NCBI GenBank assembly: GCA_036320915.1 | Contig: JAXBDG010000013.1 | Span: 1 to 64,000, forward strand | Source: Linnemannia elongata | Lineage: Eukaryota; Mortierellomycota; Mortierellomycetes; Mortierellales; Mortierellaceae | Reading direction: 5' to 3' | Length of the DNA stretch: 64,000 bases | Shown here: one piece after another, positions 35,782-46,689 of the stretch | Numbering within the stretch: position 1 is the stretch's first letter | How the letters are laid out: every line of letters begins with the position of its first letter | The notes under the pieces: generated by a model | Seen by the model: only the letters and a program-made list of their open reading frames with translations | Databases searched by the model: none | What the model was told of the DNA's origin: nothing | Translations under genes and position numbers: made by a program

Positions 35782-36817
35782 CTACGACTGGGTAGTTGAC
35801 TGGTAGATGTAGAACTGGTGGTGCTCGCCGCCATGGACGAGGTAGTCGCTCAGTTCTGGAATCTCCCACCGCATCGATAAGATGACTTTATGTTTTGTCA
35901 CCATCGCGTCTAACAGCAAGGGCGCCAGTTTCGAAAGCGCCTCTGGGAGTAAGTAGACGAATAGGTGTGAGCTCTCGTTGATCAATGTCTCCATTGTTGC
36001 TGCTGGTGATGGTGTCGTGTTTTGGGAAGTAGGTGGTACCATGATGGTGGTGAGAGGGTCCTGCAAGGTTGTCAAGTCTCCATGGTACAACTCTAACCTT
36101 GACAGGATATCGTATTCTGATGCCGGTTGTGGTTGAGTGGAAGAAGGATGTTGTTGTGGTTGTTGTTGGATGCGGTCGCGGGCGGCTTCGAGGAGGGGTC
36201 GGTCCAGATCGACGCCAATCGCGCGTGAGAGTTGTGAGCGAGGAAAAGTTTCGAGGGCTTGGACCAAGACTAAACCGTCTCCACATCCTAGGTCTAGTAT
36301 CACGCTGCTGCTGCCTCCGTTGGTTTCTGAGGTGGAGGAAAAGTCGACGTGTTGGAGCATGTTGGTGAGGATGTCTCGTGGCGTTGGTCTGAAGGGGGAC
36401 ACGTACCCATTTGCCCTAAAATCGTAATGAAGTTTGTGCACACACGATACGAGATGTTAATGTTTCTGTTTGGTTTTCAGTGGTAATTGTAAGAAAAGGC
36501 AGCAAAAGGTTCTGTTGTCTACGAATGTGAACAGAATGACAAAAGGGGATGGGGGATTGTTACCAGTCGTAGGAGAACATGCGCGTTGCCTTGGACCTTG
36601 TCTCGCCTAGGAGCTCTGGGTTGTTCTTGTATCGGTCAAATTCTTCCTCTTCTTCCTCCTCCTCCTCCTCCTCCTCCTCTTCTTCTTCTTCTTCTCGCAC
36701 GTTTGTCCGCAGGTGTTCTAGTGCCTGTTGGTGTTTCAAGTCATGGTTAGCATTGGACTGCTTGTCCTGACCGTCGCGCTTTCCTCCTACTGGTGATTGA
36801 CTCCCGACTTGGTCCAT
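35782..36817 (-). CDS. Class I SAM-dependent methyltransferase
   Basis: Two exons (36817-36564, 36415-35782) encode 295 residues. The N-terminal ~85 residues are acidic and disordered, with a pure run of 18 Glu. The catalytic part has YVSPFRPTPRDIL, motif I ILDLGCGDGLVLVQA, the acidic end of strand 2 in GVDLDRPLLEAAR, then a later strand HLFVYLLPEAL and VILSMRWEIPEL. This order resembles the small FAM173/ATPSCKMT-type lysine methyltransferases, but I cannot fix the substrate. An upstream in-frame ATG at 36907 is possible; I prefer 36817 because the added residues look like leader. The gene lies head-to-tail behind the G3BP-like gene, with only 168 bp between its start and that gene's stop. 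Confidence 0.75.
36641..36694 (-). repeat. GAG/GAA trinucleotide run coding for 18 Glu
   Basis: Eighteen consecutive Glu codons (GAG and GAA mixed) in the N-terminal region of the methyltransferase gene. Confidence 0.95.
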
Positions 36818-36985
36818 TGTTGATGTTGTGAGTGAATGAGAGATTAGTTTGTGAAGTGAAAGATCATTTCTGTTCAAGAGACAAAGCTCGCAACCAAAAG
36901 CAGTCAAGGATGTGTGGATGTGGGATTATTTTTTATTAGAAAGTCGCGCACGCATTGCCTGTACCTCGATCGGAGCATCAAAAGG

Positions 36986-38620
36986 TTACGACTTGACACC
37001 CTGGGGCTTGTTGGGTGTAGGTTTGCGGTCTGAGGGTCCACCTCCCCGCACACCGTTGCTGTTCCCACCACCACGTCCTCCTCTGAACGCGCCCTGAGGC
37101 TGTTGCTGATGGCCATTGAAATTGTTGCTGTTGTTGTTGTTGCCATAGTATCCCTGACGGCCATTGACAGATCCTCCAGGTCCATTGTTGTTAAAGTTGT
37201 TGTTGTTGAACCCATGGTTGCCACGACGACGCTCCTCAGCCAAAACAACCTCATTGCCAACCTGGACATTCCTCTGCTTCAAGGCCGCAACAACAGACTC
37301 GGGGGTAGCAAAGTCCATAAACGCACAATTCTTCTTCTGCGTCATGTCCAAATGCTTGATCCGACCGAATTTGGAGAACGCTTCCCGAAGCTGCTCCTCT
37401 GTGATCCTGTCATTGACGTTCTTGATGAAGATCGAGTGGTACTCCGGGTACCTCCTGCCCTGTCCCTGACCCTGTCCTTGTCCATGTCCTTGCTGAACAT
37501 ATCCTCCATGGGTTTGTCCTTGACCATGTCCATGGGTAGGTGCCTGTCCGTGGTTGTGAGAGACGGCAGCAGGAGTAGGGGTCTGAGGCTTGACGGGTGC
37601 AGGTACGACAGCGGGAGTTGCAGCCTTGGAGGTTGCAGCCAGGTTTGCCCATGTCTTGGCCTTGGGAGGACCTGCTGGTGTTGGGGCTAGCACAGGTGTA
37701 GGTTCGGGTTGAGTAGATTGAGCAAGTTCGGCTGGCGTAGGTGCTACTGGGGCAGTCTCGGCTTTGACGGGTTCTACTGGCTCGGGTTTCTTGGCTGGTG
37801 TGGCAGCAACGGGCACCTTTTGCTCAGTAACAATAACACCTTGTGCGGCAGCAGCAGTAGCAGCAGGCTCCAGAATGACAGCAGCCTTTGCTTCCACTGG
37901 GACAATCGCAACGACCTCAGCCCCAGGCTGAAGGGGAGTAACGTCCGAGTCATCATCGTCTTCGGCCTTTTCGGCGTACATCTCGGTCAGATCCTCTTCG
38001 TCCTCTTCCTGTTCCTGCTCCTGTTCGTCCTCATCATCCTGTGCTTCCTCGTGGTCGTCCTTGAGAAAGCGGAAAATGTCGTTGTGGACGTAGTAACCCT
38101 TGGGCTGTTCGGCCAAAAAGAAAGTCTGGACAAACTTCTGAGCGGGTCCTCCTCTGTTGGACATTTCGCCGAGGACTTGAACAACAATGCCTCCGTGAAT
38201 CGATCCCTGGCAGTCCAGGTTGCTCACGAGGACCTTGCAGTCCTCAAAGTCCAGCTCCAAGATCTTTTCGTTGATCGCCTAGTAGAATCGATTTGATCAG
38301 TAACCAGTGAGGATGATCGGTGATCAGTGATCAGTGATAGTTATTTGGTTTCATTTCTCCTCTCCCTCATTTTTCAAACAGATCTATGGTGACATAATCC
38401 AACAAAATTGTACCTGCTGGCCGCTAAAGACTTGGATCTGCTCGCCCTGGTAGCCATGGCTCATGGTCGAGTGCTTGTTGTAGAAGCAATGGAGTCGAGC
38501 GGGGTCCTTGTTGAGAAAGGTGTAAAACTCGTGCGCAAACACCACTCCGACCTCATTGGCGATCTTGGGGTCCGTGCTGTTGACATTGGGAGACTGGGTC
38601 GAGGTTGTAGGGGCGGTCAT
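36986..38620 (-). CDS. G3BP-like NTF2/RRM RNA-binding protein
   Basis: Two exons (38620-38414, 38278-36986) encode 499 residues. The N-terminal NTF2-like domain (about 15-140) has EVGVVFAHEFYTFLNKDPAR, FYNKHSTMSHGYQGE, then GSIHGGIVVQVLGEMSNRG and FVQTFFLAEQPKGYYVHNDIF. An acidic stretch (residues 145-175) and an Ala/Pro/Thr-rich linker follow. An RRM (about residues 345-415) has RNP2 IFIKNV and RNP1 KKNCAFMDF. The tail is Gly/Asn-rich with RGG motifs (FRGGRGGG). This is the G3BP architecture (yeast Bre5 is related): a stress-granule scaffold, also a partner of a ubiquitin protease in yeast. The NTF2 part is split by the only intron. Confidence 0.92.
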
Positions 38621-39521
38621 GGTTTTTAGGCGAAGAGGATGCGATCCGCGCTGGGCGAAAGAGAAGGGGTTGCTTGACGAAGGGAGGAAGCGGTCTATTA
38701 TTCAAAGATAGAGATGTTTCGTTTTGTACGTCGGAGATTATAGTCAGTGCTCGGTGTCTGCTCCATGGACGTTTGCTTAGTCATTCTCGTCGGTGTTCAT
38801 TCGTTGTTCCTCTGTGAAGAAAGTGCTGATGCGAGTCAAGCATGCTGGTGTGATCCCGGTTGCACTTCGCTACTGTTTGTTTGCTTGCTTTGCTGTTTGA
38901 TGTAGAGGTTAGGTTGCCAGAGCGCATGCCTTTTCCACTCTTTGCCTGGGTTGATGCAAGTCATTGGCACGTTCAAGTACTTGCGCCCTGTTGTTGTCTG
39001 CGTTGAATTGCTCGTTGTTGGCTTGTGTCCTGTGCGTACTCCTACTTCTTGAAACGAAGGGTTCTCCTGTTGCAGGCGCACTCCTTTTTGCAGTGGAAGT
39101 GTGTGCAGAGTATTGAGTCCTGAGCGTCGCTATGAATGTCCCTGAACAGATATATAATAGAGGTGGGTTGTGCAGTTGACTAGGGTATTACCTAGCCTGA
39201 GAGAGAAGAGGGGAGTGAAGGAACGTAAGGAGTGGGTGCGAAAGAGAGAAGGCAAGAAAGAGAAGGAACAAAAAATGGAAAGGAAGAAAGAAAGAAAGAA
39301 AAGTATGGAAGTATCGGATTTGTTGTCTAAGCAATCCGACCCAACCCCATGTGCGCAAACAGGATCCTCCTCTCTCCTCCTTCTCACGCCCATTACACGT
39401 GACATGAACTTCTTACATACGATTTGTTCTTCGCTCCTCCGTTGATTAAGCGTTAGCGTTTTCTCCACACTCTCTCTCCTTTCCACCCACCCGACAAAAA
39501 CTACAAAAACTATCATAAACC
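38621..39521. promoter_or_regulatory. Divergent promoter between G3BP-like and Mgr2/ROMO1 genes
   Basis: A 901-bp gap between two divergent starts. It contains an A/G-rich patch on + at 39195-39310 (GAAAGAAAG repeats) and a C/T- and CA-rich leader before 39522. No gene is supported. Confidence 0.5.
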
Positions 39522-40031
39522 ATGGAACCTTCACGGTGGGAACGCGCAAAGTACGGAGCCGCAATGGGCGGCGCCGTCGGTCTCTGTATCGGTCTCGTCT
39601 TTGGCGGTCTGTCTGCCATGAGGTACCTATCATTCCCTGTTGTTATCATTTTATCACGCTCACCTCGCTCCTTTTCATTTCTTGTCGATAAAAACCTATG
39701 CAGGAGAGAGAGAGAGAGATCACCTTCCTTCCGACATGCAACAAACTAAAAAGGCCTTTCTTTCGACCTTCCCTTTCATCCTCTTAGGAACGGTCCTGGC
39801 CGCAACGGATATGTCAACAACCTGGCCCAGACCATGATGTCCTCAACGGCCATGTTTGCATTCTTCATGGCGATCGGATCTGTCATTCGGACAGAGGAGG
39901 CTCTTGCGATCGACTATGCTGAGCTGGACCAGAACAAGGGCAGGAAAAATATCTGGGGAGGAGCCATGCGGTTCAAGACCCCACCTGTTGTTATCCTTCA
40001 GCAGCAGCAGCAGCAGAGACAGGAGAACTAG
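39522..40031 (+). CDS. MGR2: Mgr2/ROMO1 family mitochondrial inner-membrane protein
   Basis: Two exons (39522-39622, 39788-40031) encode 114 residues. Two hydrophobic glycine-rich helices are present: AKYGAAMGGAVGLCIGLVFG and STAMFAFFMAIGSVIR, joined by a Gly/Asn loop. The WxRxKxGxxMGxAVG start and the FFMAIGSVIR end match Mgr2 and human ROMO1. Mgr2 couples the TIM23 complex to its motor-free form and gates lateral sorting of inner-membrane proteins. The extension after helix 2 (about residues 70-114) ends in a short Gln run encoded by CAG repeats, as in fungal Mgr2 forms that are longer than ROMO1. Confidence 0.85.
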
Positions 40032-40572
40032 GAGTATTTGATTAGGATCACGGGCGCATTGGACAGTTCAGGACGCGTCTCCTTTTGCTTTTATCATTGT
40101 TCAAGAGCAATCTTTTTTTTTTTTTTTTTTGTAGTGCAATTGAAAAAGCAGTTTCATTAAACCAAGGTACCAACATTCACCAAAGAGCCAGCTCCTTCAC
40201 GCTTTCAAGGGCTGTTGAGAGCCAGAAAAGGACGCAAAAGATCACGGAGCGCATATGGCGAATGATGGCGCGTTCTTCTTCCTTCAGTATTTAGTCAACA
40301 AAGCACCAGACTTGATCACTTTAATAATAAGTTTGGCCAAGTACAAGTCGAAACGAAGATCAAAATGATGATCCTTCATGTTTGACGTGGTCTACAATCA
40401 ACAGTGGCTTCGTTTTATTCCAACTGTACGTACAACTTCTGCTATTTACGCTCTCCCTATCAGTTGATTGTCTTTCCTTGTTCTTGGATTGACTATTACA
40501 CTCAACGATAATACTCGAAAAAAAAATATTGTTAGAGCCAGTACTTTAAAGGAGCAATACATGAATGGTAGT
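40032..40572. other. Intergenic, no gene seen
   Basis: Holds the Mgr2 3' flank and a T tract of about 21 nt at 40111-40131. No convincing coding sequence. Confidence 0.45.
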
Positions 40573-41027
40573 GATAGGAAAGTGTCTCCCACGCTAGGCG
40601 GCTTCAACCCTTGCTAAGGCCGAGCTTGGCGCACAAATACTCTTCAGAGAACCAATCGAACACCTGCGCGAACCTCTAGCAAAAAATAACGAGTCGCGGA
40701 GCCAGGCTGATGCGGTGCGTCACCGACATCTTGTTCAAAGAGGAAAATCGTACCAGACGCCCAGACTTTCCAAAAAAGAAGTGGGGTCGGTTGAAGAGCA
40801 AGAGCGGTAGGAAAGTGTGAGACGGCTATGAACCTCTGCTAAGGAACGAAGCTTGGCACTCAATACTCTTCAGAGAACCAGTCGAACGACCTGCGCGAAA
40901 CCTCTAGCAGATAACGAGTCGCGGAGCCAGGCTGATGTGGTGCGTCACCGACATCTTGTTCAAAAAGGAAAATCGTACCAGACACCCAGACTTTCGAAAA
41001 AGAAATGGGCCGGTTGAAGAATAGGCA
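40573..41027. repeat. Two tandem ~230-bp repeat units
   Basis: Unit 1 (about 40573-40807) and unit 2 (about 40808-41027) are diverged direct copies. Shared stretches include TACTCTTCAGAGAACCA, CGAGTCGCGGAGCCAGG, GTGCGTCACCGACATCTTG and GGAAAATCGTACCAGAC. On the minus strand unit 1 can be read as ending VFDWFSEEYLCAKLGLSKG and a stop, while unit 2 has one extra base and an early stop, so the units may be tails of a decayed gene or a dispersed repeat. They lie downstream of the 3' end of the minus-strand XPG-Fanzor gene, 337-790 bp past its stop. Confidence 0.75.
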
Positions 41028-41363
41028 CACTTAAACACTTGTGAAGGGGAGAGGGAGGCGGTGGTGAGACTTTTGGAGGGGCTATTCCTGACCTTGTCCA
41101 TGGTGGTAGCATCCTGTCATTGTAGTGAGTTGAGTGGTGGTGGAGGGGAGAGTTGAGAACGCCAATATAAAACCTTGAAGGGTCACAGAACAATTGGCGC
41201 TTAAATTACGTCACCGAGGTGAGTAATCGCTGCGCCTCGGCCACGATGAAGTAGCCGAGCTCACGTGACCCTACACTATGGAACATGCATACAGGCATGT
41301 ATATCTAACTACAGACGCTATGGAGCATCCTACATTGTGAAACTGCTATGGTCATTTCGCTTT

Positions 41364-44300
41364 TTACCCCATGTGGCTGGACGAAGAACTGAGGGCGTCA
41401 GTCATGGGATAGATGCCGGTGTCGGGGACCTCGACTGAGACGATCGAAGCGGCGCGCCTCTTTCTGGCTGTTACTGCCCCTCCGCCACCACCACCACCTG
41501 CTTCGTCTCCATTGCTGTCCATGGCCACAGCCGATGGTCCAGCTGCTTCTCCTCCTCCACCCCCACTACCGTCACCAGCAGCAACATCCATCCACGGGTA
41601 AGATCCGTCTTGACGCCGAGGCTGAAGGTAGTGCGGCCGCTGCTGGTGGATCAGGTGACCCTTGATTGCATTGTTCATGTTTTCGGAGGCCATAACATCT
41701 CGCTGAAGGAACCGTTTGCAAGTTGTGCAATAAAGGGTCCGCCAGTCCGACGTCGCACAGACAAATGCATGGCAGCGAGGGCATCGTTTGGAGGAATAAT
41801 ATTCGTTGATTCCAACCACAAGGTAGCCCAACGAACGAGCCTAAGTCAAGACAAAAAAAAAATAAAAGCAACATTAGCATGTCCCTGTAAAGAAATGACC
41901 TTGCTGAACAGTCGTTGCAACAGTATGCCCTACCAGATTGATGAAAAACGCCTGGAACGTGCCATTGAGGGCTGGTGGGCCATGAACAGCAGTGAACTTG
42001 GCTAGCCCAATCGCGATCACGACGTTTTGGTGTGGCAATCTCGGCCTACCGACAGATCCACCAATCATGTTTAGCAAACCCTCAGCAACCTTGTAGTACT
42101 CTTCCTTTCGGCAAATGTTGGAATCCCATTTGTGCTTCCAGAAGTTGGTGTTGTTGTAAAAGGTGTCCAGGTCTTCCTCCGACGCTCGACGCATTGCTAC
42201 ATACTCGCAAAACGAGGCACCCTCTCCCTTGAGAGGCGGTAGGGCGGTTTCAATCTTTTGAATAGTTCTGCCGGTAGATGGTCCAATGGTGTTCTCCCGC
42301 CGGTCCTCGAGCCAGTTGGAAAAGCTGTCTGTGGGCCGCGACACGGCCTTTCGCTTGACCACCAGATCAAAGCACCGAATCGCCAGAGACCGCCCGCCCA
42401 GCTTGCGCGCCTTCTGCCTCTTCCTCTGCCGCTTTCTATCACCAGGCTTCAGCTTGGCACGCCTTCTCTTCTTCCTCTTCTTTTGGCCGCCATCCTGACA
42501 CAGGGGACGCGCCAACGTGGTAGGGCTTTGGCCAGGTGGGAACGAAGCGGTGGCACCAACGATGCAGGAGGTACCCAAATCAAGTGACAACACCGTGACC
42601 TGACTGGGATCAGTAGCCAACAGATTCTCCACATCAGCAGCTGAGAAGAAGACATTTCGAGCTTCGGTCAGATAACGGTTTGTACCACCAATGGTCGTAA
42701 GGAGTGGGTTTGGGGCCTTGTTCTCGGGAATACGAAGGTACCGAACAGACTGGAGTTCCTTCAGCTTGTAGGCCAGCAGCTGCAGCAGACGTCCATTTGT
42801 CCGGATCGAGCCCTTCAGGACATAAACCTTGTTGTGCCAATCCCTGGGGTTAAATGTCTCAGCCCGCAGACATTTGAGGTGTTCCCGAAGCCCTTCCTTG
42901 CCGTCCTTGCCGTCCATGTCCATGACAGTTGTTGTTTTGCGATAGCCCTTGTCGTGCTTGTCTGGCGGGAGACCGACATCCGACAGGAAAGAGGTTATAA
43001 GGCGACCAGGCGTCGTCCTGGCTAACCAGTCCAAAGCGTCAGCCTGCGAGGGAACTATGGCCGGATCCTGAAAGTAGCGATCCTCGTTCATCATCCGTCG
43101 GATCTTGTCCTTGAGGGTTGGCCAAGACCAGAACAGTGGAAGCAACTGCCGCTCAGAGAAGCTAACGTAGCGAGGCGCCAGGGGTGAGAGAGGCGCAATA
43201 CGCCTCGATCCGCCGGTGGCCTTGTTCAAAAGTAGGTAGTTCTCAATGGCAGGTAGCTTGGGGTCGATTTTGGGAAGTACCGTGCCAGGTTGGACATCCG
43301 CTTGTGAGTTGATCTAATGTAGAGGGAAAGAAAAGCGTTAGTTTTGGAATATGTTTTGATGAATGCTATTCTCTTTGTATTTCGTCTGTGACAAAGCTTT
43401 GACTGACAACTTTCACATTACCTTCTTTTCAAGAGCGACCGAGCCGTTGCGATACATCTTCTTGATGGAGCAATAAAGTTGCTTGGTGGTCGACTCGAGC
43501 AACCCGTTGGTTTGGTAGGAGATGTCGCGTGGAGGAACAGAGGGCAAAGTGATGCCCAATGAGGTGGCACGTGTAAGCAGCTGGCCAACTTGCCGCTCGG
43601 CAACCGTCTTGAACTTGATCTTGCGGGAGTAGATATGCGCCAGAAGGATCTGGTAAAAGGCAAAGAAGGGTTTGTCCATTGCAGACGGCTCGGCATCATC
43701 GTCGCCTTCATCCTCCGCATCATCGTCGCCTTCATCCTCCGCATCCTCGTCGTCTTCGTCCTCCGCGTCTTCGTCGCCTTCATCCTCCGTGTCTTTGTTG
43801 CCTTCAGCCTTCGTGGGAGTGCCAGCGGAACTGCTGCTGCATGCCTGAGAATCCTGCTTGGGTTGAGGCACCATACGGATTTTGGACTCGACGACGGGAC
43901 ACAAAGAGTACAGAATGATACGGTCATTCTCGGTCAGACCGCTCTCAAAGACGGTCTCGATGAACGTGCCCAAAAACTCTTGTGCATGTCTCTTCGTCGC
44001 GCGAACTTGCCCAACAATGTCCAAAATGCAGGCAGAAACCTCTTGTTGCTGTTGTTGCTTTTGTTGTTCAGACGATGGGAGTTGATTGGCGTTGGTGGTT
44101 GTTGCTGCCGCTGCCCGCTTACTGTTAGCATTGACTGTGCCGACTTGAAGGGAAACAAGGGGATGCTCGTACATCATAGCGTTGATCAGCTGAGCCTTGT
44201 TCATCTCGTCGATCTTGGGCGGCGGCTTCTTGGCTACCTCCTTTTCCTTTTTGAGTCGCTGAGTCTCACGATGTCGCTTCTTCTTCGCCTTCTTTCCCCT

Positions 44301-45824
44301 GGCCTCAGCTGTCGACTCCCGGTACCGTGCCTCTTGCTCCGCCGTGTAGGGCTTTCGTTCATATTGCTTACAGATCGATGGCTGTTCGTGTTGCTGTGGT
44401 TCTGCGCGTGACTTGTACGAATGCCGCGGCCGGTGCACCTGTTGCGAGACTCGAGGCTGGTGAGCAGGCCGATCGATCACGCGATGCCTTCTAAATTCCC
44501 TATGCTTGCCCTGCCGATTGGGTTTAGAGTTGCTAGAGCATGTCGAAGAGTGCGGTAATAGGCAAACAGCATGTTAGACTGATCGCAAGTGATGGGAAAG
44601 CCATATCAAGGGTCATGTGAGAGAATCACATATCACTTAATGTGTTACCTCTTGCTGCTCGAGTTCCCTTGGCGCTTCTGTTCCTTGGCTCTGGCATGCT
44701 GGTCCTTGATCACCTTGTACTGATGACAGAGCAGTTCGTACGATAAGATGGATGCAGCAGAGGCCGTCAAAGGCGTCACTGACTGTGACGACGGGGACGG
44801 AACAGAGGATACGCCCGCTGGAGCAGCAATCTCCTGGGTCATTGTGGTAAACACGAGAATAGAGGCCGTGAAATCGATTCCTTCCTGACCGCGGCAGACC
44901 ACGCGTGGGCTCTCGAGATACTCCTTCACCAGGGATGGCACGTCTGATAGAGAAAGGGTCCAAAGGAGTCATGATGAGTCTGGCCATATCCACAAAGAAT
45001 AGAGGCGGTATGGGCATGCTGGCAAATTATTTGTTCTTACCTGTATCGGGTAGATCCTTTATAATGCTGTAGTTGGTGGCAATCCCCATCGATGGAATGT
45101 TCTTGTTCTGGTCGTTACTCGAGACGCATGCCAGTGCAGTAAGCTTGGTGGTTGACAGTCGTATCTGGGCCAGCACCGCCTCTCTACTATATTCTAAGAC
45201 CTTGACGTCGTCCCACTTGCCCACAGGACGCCAGATCGTTGTAACTGAATCGCAAGCGAAAAAGTCCGAGTCTTGAGTCAGAACAACGTCTTTGAGTTGG
45301 CACTCTGCAGCGATATCAATGTCGGCCTCGGTCCTGCAAAGGTGCGCATCGAGCTCTTGAGCCTGCAGAAAATGGACGAAGTCTTCCCGATCTTGAAGAG
45401 ACCACTTGAATCCTCCACGGAGACTCCTCTCTACATTCTTGAACATCTGCCTGGTGGGCGGTTTGCCTTGATTGATGCGGTTCCCGAGCGTCTCAATGGC
45501 AACCTTGGCATTCTTGAGGGCCTTAGCTCGCTTCTCGTTTCGCTCACGGTGAGTCTCCTTCTTCTCGAGAGCAGGGGCGCCGTCGACATAGAACACCATG
45601 TGGGAGGGGTCGCCGTATTTCTTGAGATGCTCGAATAGGATAGCTTGCGCCTTTGTTTTGTCGTCTGCATGCTTGGTGTAGATTCCGCGAATTTTGGTAA
45701 AGAAAGACAAAACATCCACGCGAATAATGGCGTCGTCAGGCAGGTGGTGGTGCATGGGGTGACGAAGCGTGGGATGGTAGCCTTTCTTCTTGCGGAGCCA
45801 AGGATAGAACCCCTTCAGTCCCAT
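41364..45824 (-). CDS. XPG/FEN1-type nuclease fused to Fanzor (TnpB-like RuvC) nuclease
   Basis: Five exons (45824-45041, 44943-44649, 44532-43422, 43313-41934, 41840-41364) join in phase to 1348 residues. Residues 1-270 are an XPG/FEN1 core: start MGLKGFYPWL, then acidic residues Asp37, Asp81 (YVDGAP), Glu166 and Asp168 (TEAD), Asp185 and Asp187 (TQDSDFF) and Asp238 (SSND) before a helix-hairpin-like segment, matching the seven metal ligands of FEN1. Residues ~360-730 are basic, then Gln-rich, then an acidic repeat (~608-645). Residues 731-1348 are Fanzor-like: RuvC-I Asp975 (SLDLGTS), a basic NLS-like tract (1008-1038), VVIAIGLAKF (1161-1170) without the canonical RuvC-II Glu, NEYYSSKRCP with Glu1203, a CxxC...CxxC zinc ribbon (Cys1210, 1213, 1228, 1231) and RuvC-III Asp1238 (QRDVMASENM). 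Fanzors are eukaryotic RNA-guided DNA nucleases. The last donor (GTAGGG) was chosen by phase and homology. Confidence 0.82.
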
Positions 45825-46527
45825 ATTGGCTAGTGGCGGATGAGATGAGAGTGGGGGTGATGTGAGGAATTGAGAAGAGGGGAACGATGGGTGAAGCTGT
45901 TGGGACAAGGGTGATTGAGTGAGGATCATGCGTTTAAGGGGCCGCGACGGCGAGAAAAGCGTTATAGGCCAGATAACGGAAGCTTATGTAACTGTGCATG
46001 GAAGTTTGCTTTTGTGGAGACTTTACTCTCGTGCAAGAGTTAACCAGTTGTGATATCAATCTAATTGACTGTGGAGAATAGTATTTCACCGCATATCCGT
46101 CTTCACCTTCAAAAAGCATCGGGCAGAAGAATGAGAACGAGAGAAGTCAGAACGGGAGGTCGCAAACACCTTGGCGTTCGAGGCTAGCGAGAACAAGCGC
46201 TGATCACTGTCGAAGTATTCCATGAGATAAGAGCCCGAAAAAAGAGAAGTGTACCTCCAATACATGTAAACCGTGGTGACAGGACTTGAGCACGGATCAG
46301 GTGCTATTTTTATAGCTTTCATCCTTCGTGTGATATGAATAAAGTCAACTCATTCTTTTCGTTACTCCCCGCACTCCCACTTAACAGCTTGGAGTCAAAG
46401 GTCTCAACGCAGTGGCTGCCGGCCGTATATATTAGTGAATAGAGCGATATAAAATATGTCAAATCAACCGAAAACTTGAGTCCATCAAATGAGTTGTCAA
46501 AGAGCTATTTTTTAGAGGGCTGAAAAG
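45825..46527. promoter_or_regulatory. Upstream region of the XPG-Fanzor gene
   Basis: The ~100 bases before the ATG are C/T-rich on the sense (minus) strand, the usual leader signature. Farther upstream only short frames occur. It ends at the hAT-type MITE. Confidence 0.45.
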
Positions 46528-46679
46528 CAGTGTTTCTCAAAATTATTCGACTCTCATTCGACTTTTATTCGACCCGTGCTAGGCCAATGTAACCGTCGAA
46601 TCGAATTTCGCATTCGATTCGACGGTTACATTGGCCTAGCACGGGTCGAATGAGAGTCGAATAATTTTGAGAAACACTG
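46528..46679. mobile_element. Foldback hAT-type MITE with 8-bp target duplication
   Basis: A 152-bp element that is one long inverted repeat. The left arm (46528-46606) and right arm (46612-46679) match perfectly, apart from an 11-nt insertion (TTTTATTCGAC) in the left arm at about 46562-46572, with a 5-nt loop TTCGC. The ends are CAGTGTTTCTCAAA and its complement, the classic hAT terminal sequence. It is flanked on both sides by CTGAAAAG (46520-46527 and 46680-46687), an exact 8-bp target duplication as hAT transposases make. There is no coding capacity, so it needs a transposase in trans. The near-perfect arms and duplication indicate a fairly recent insertion. Confidence 0.92.
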
Positions 46680-46689
46680 CTGAAAAGAG

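Noticed and set aside
43590..44411. 273-residue + strand frame opposite the XPG-Fanzor gene
   Set aside because: It is antisense to a well-supported exon and its sequence is the mirror of the acidic and Gln-rich repeats; no domain and no splice support.
46086..46322. 78-residue minus-strand frame upstream of the XPG-Fanzor gene
   Set aside because: No recognisable motif and no leader; not distinguishable from chance.
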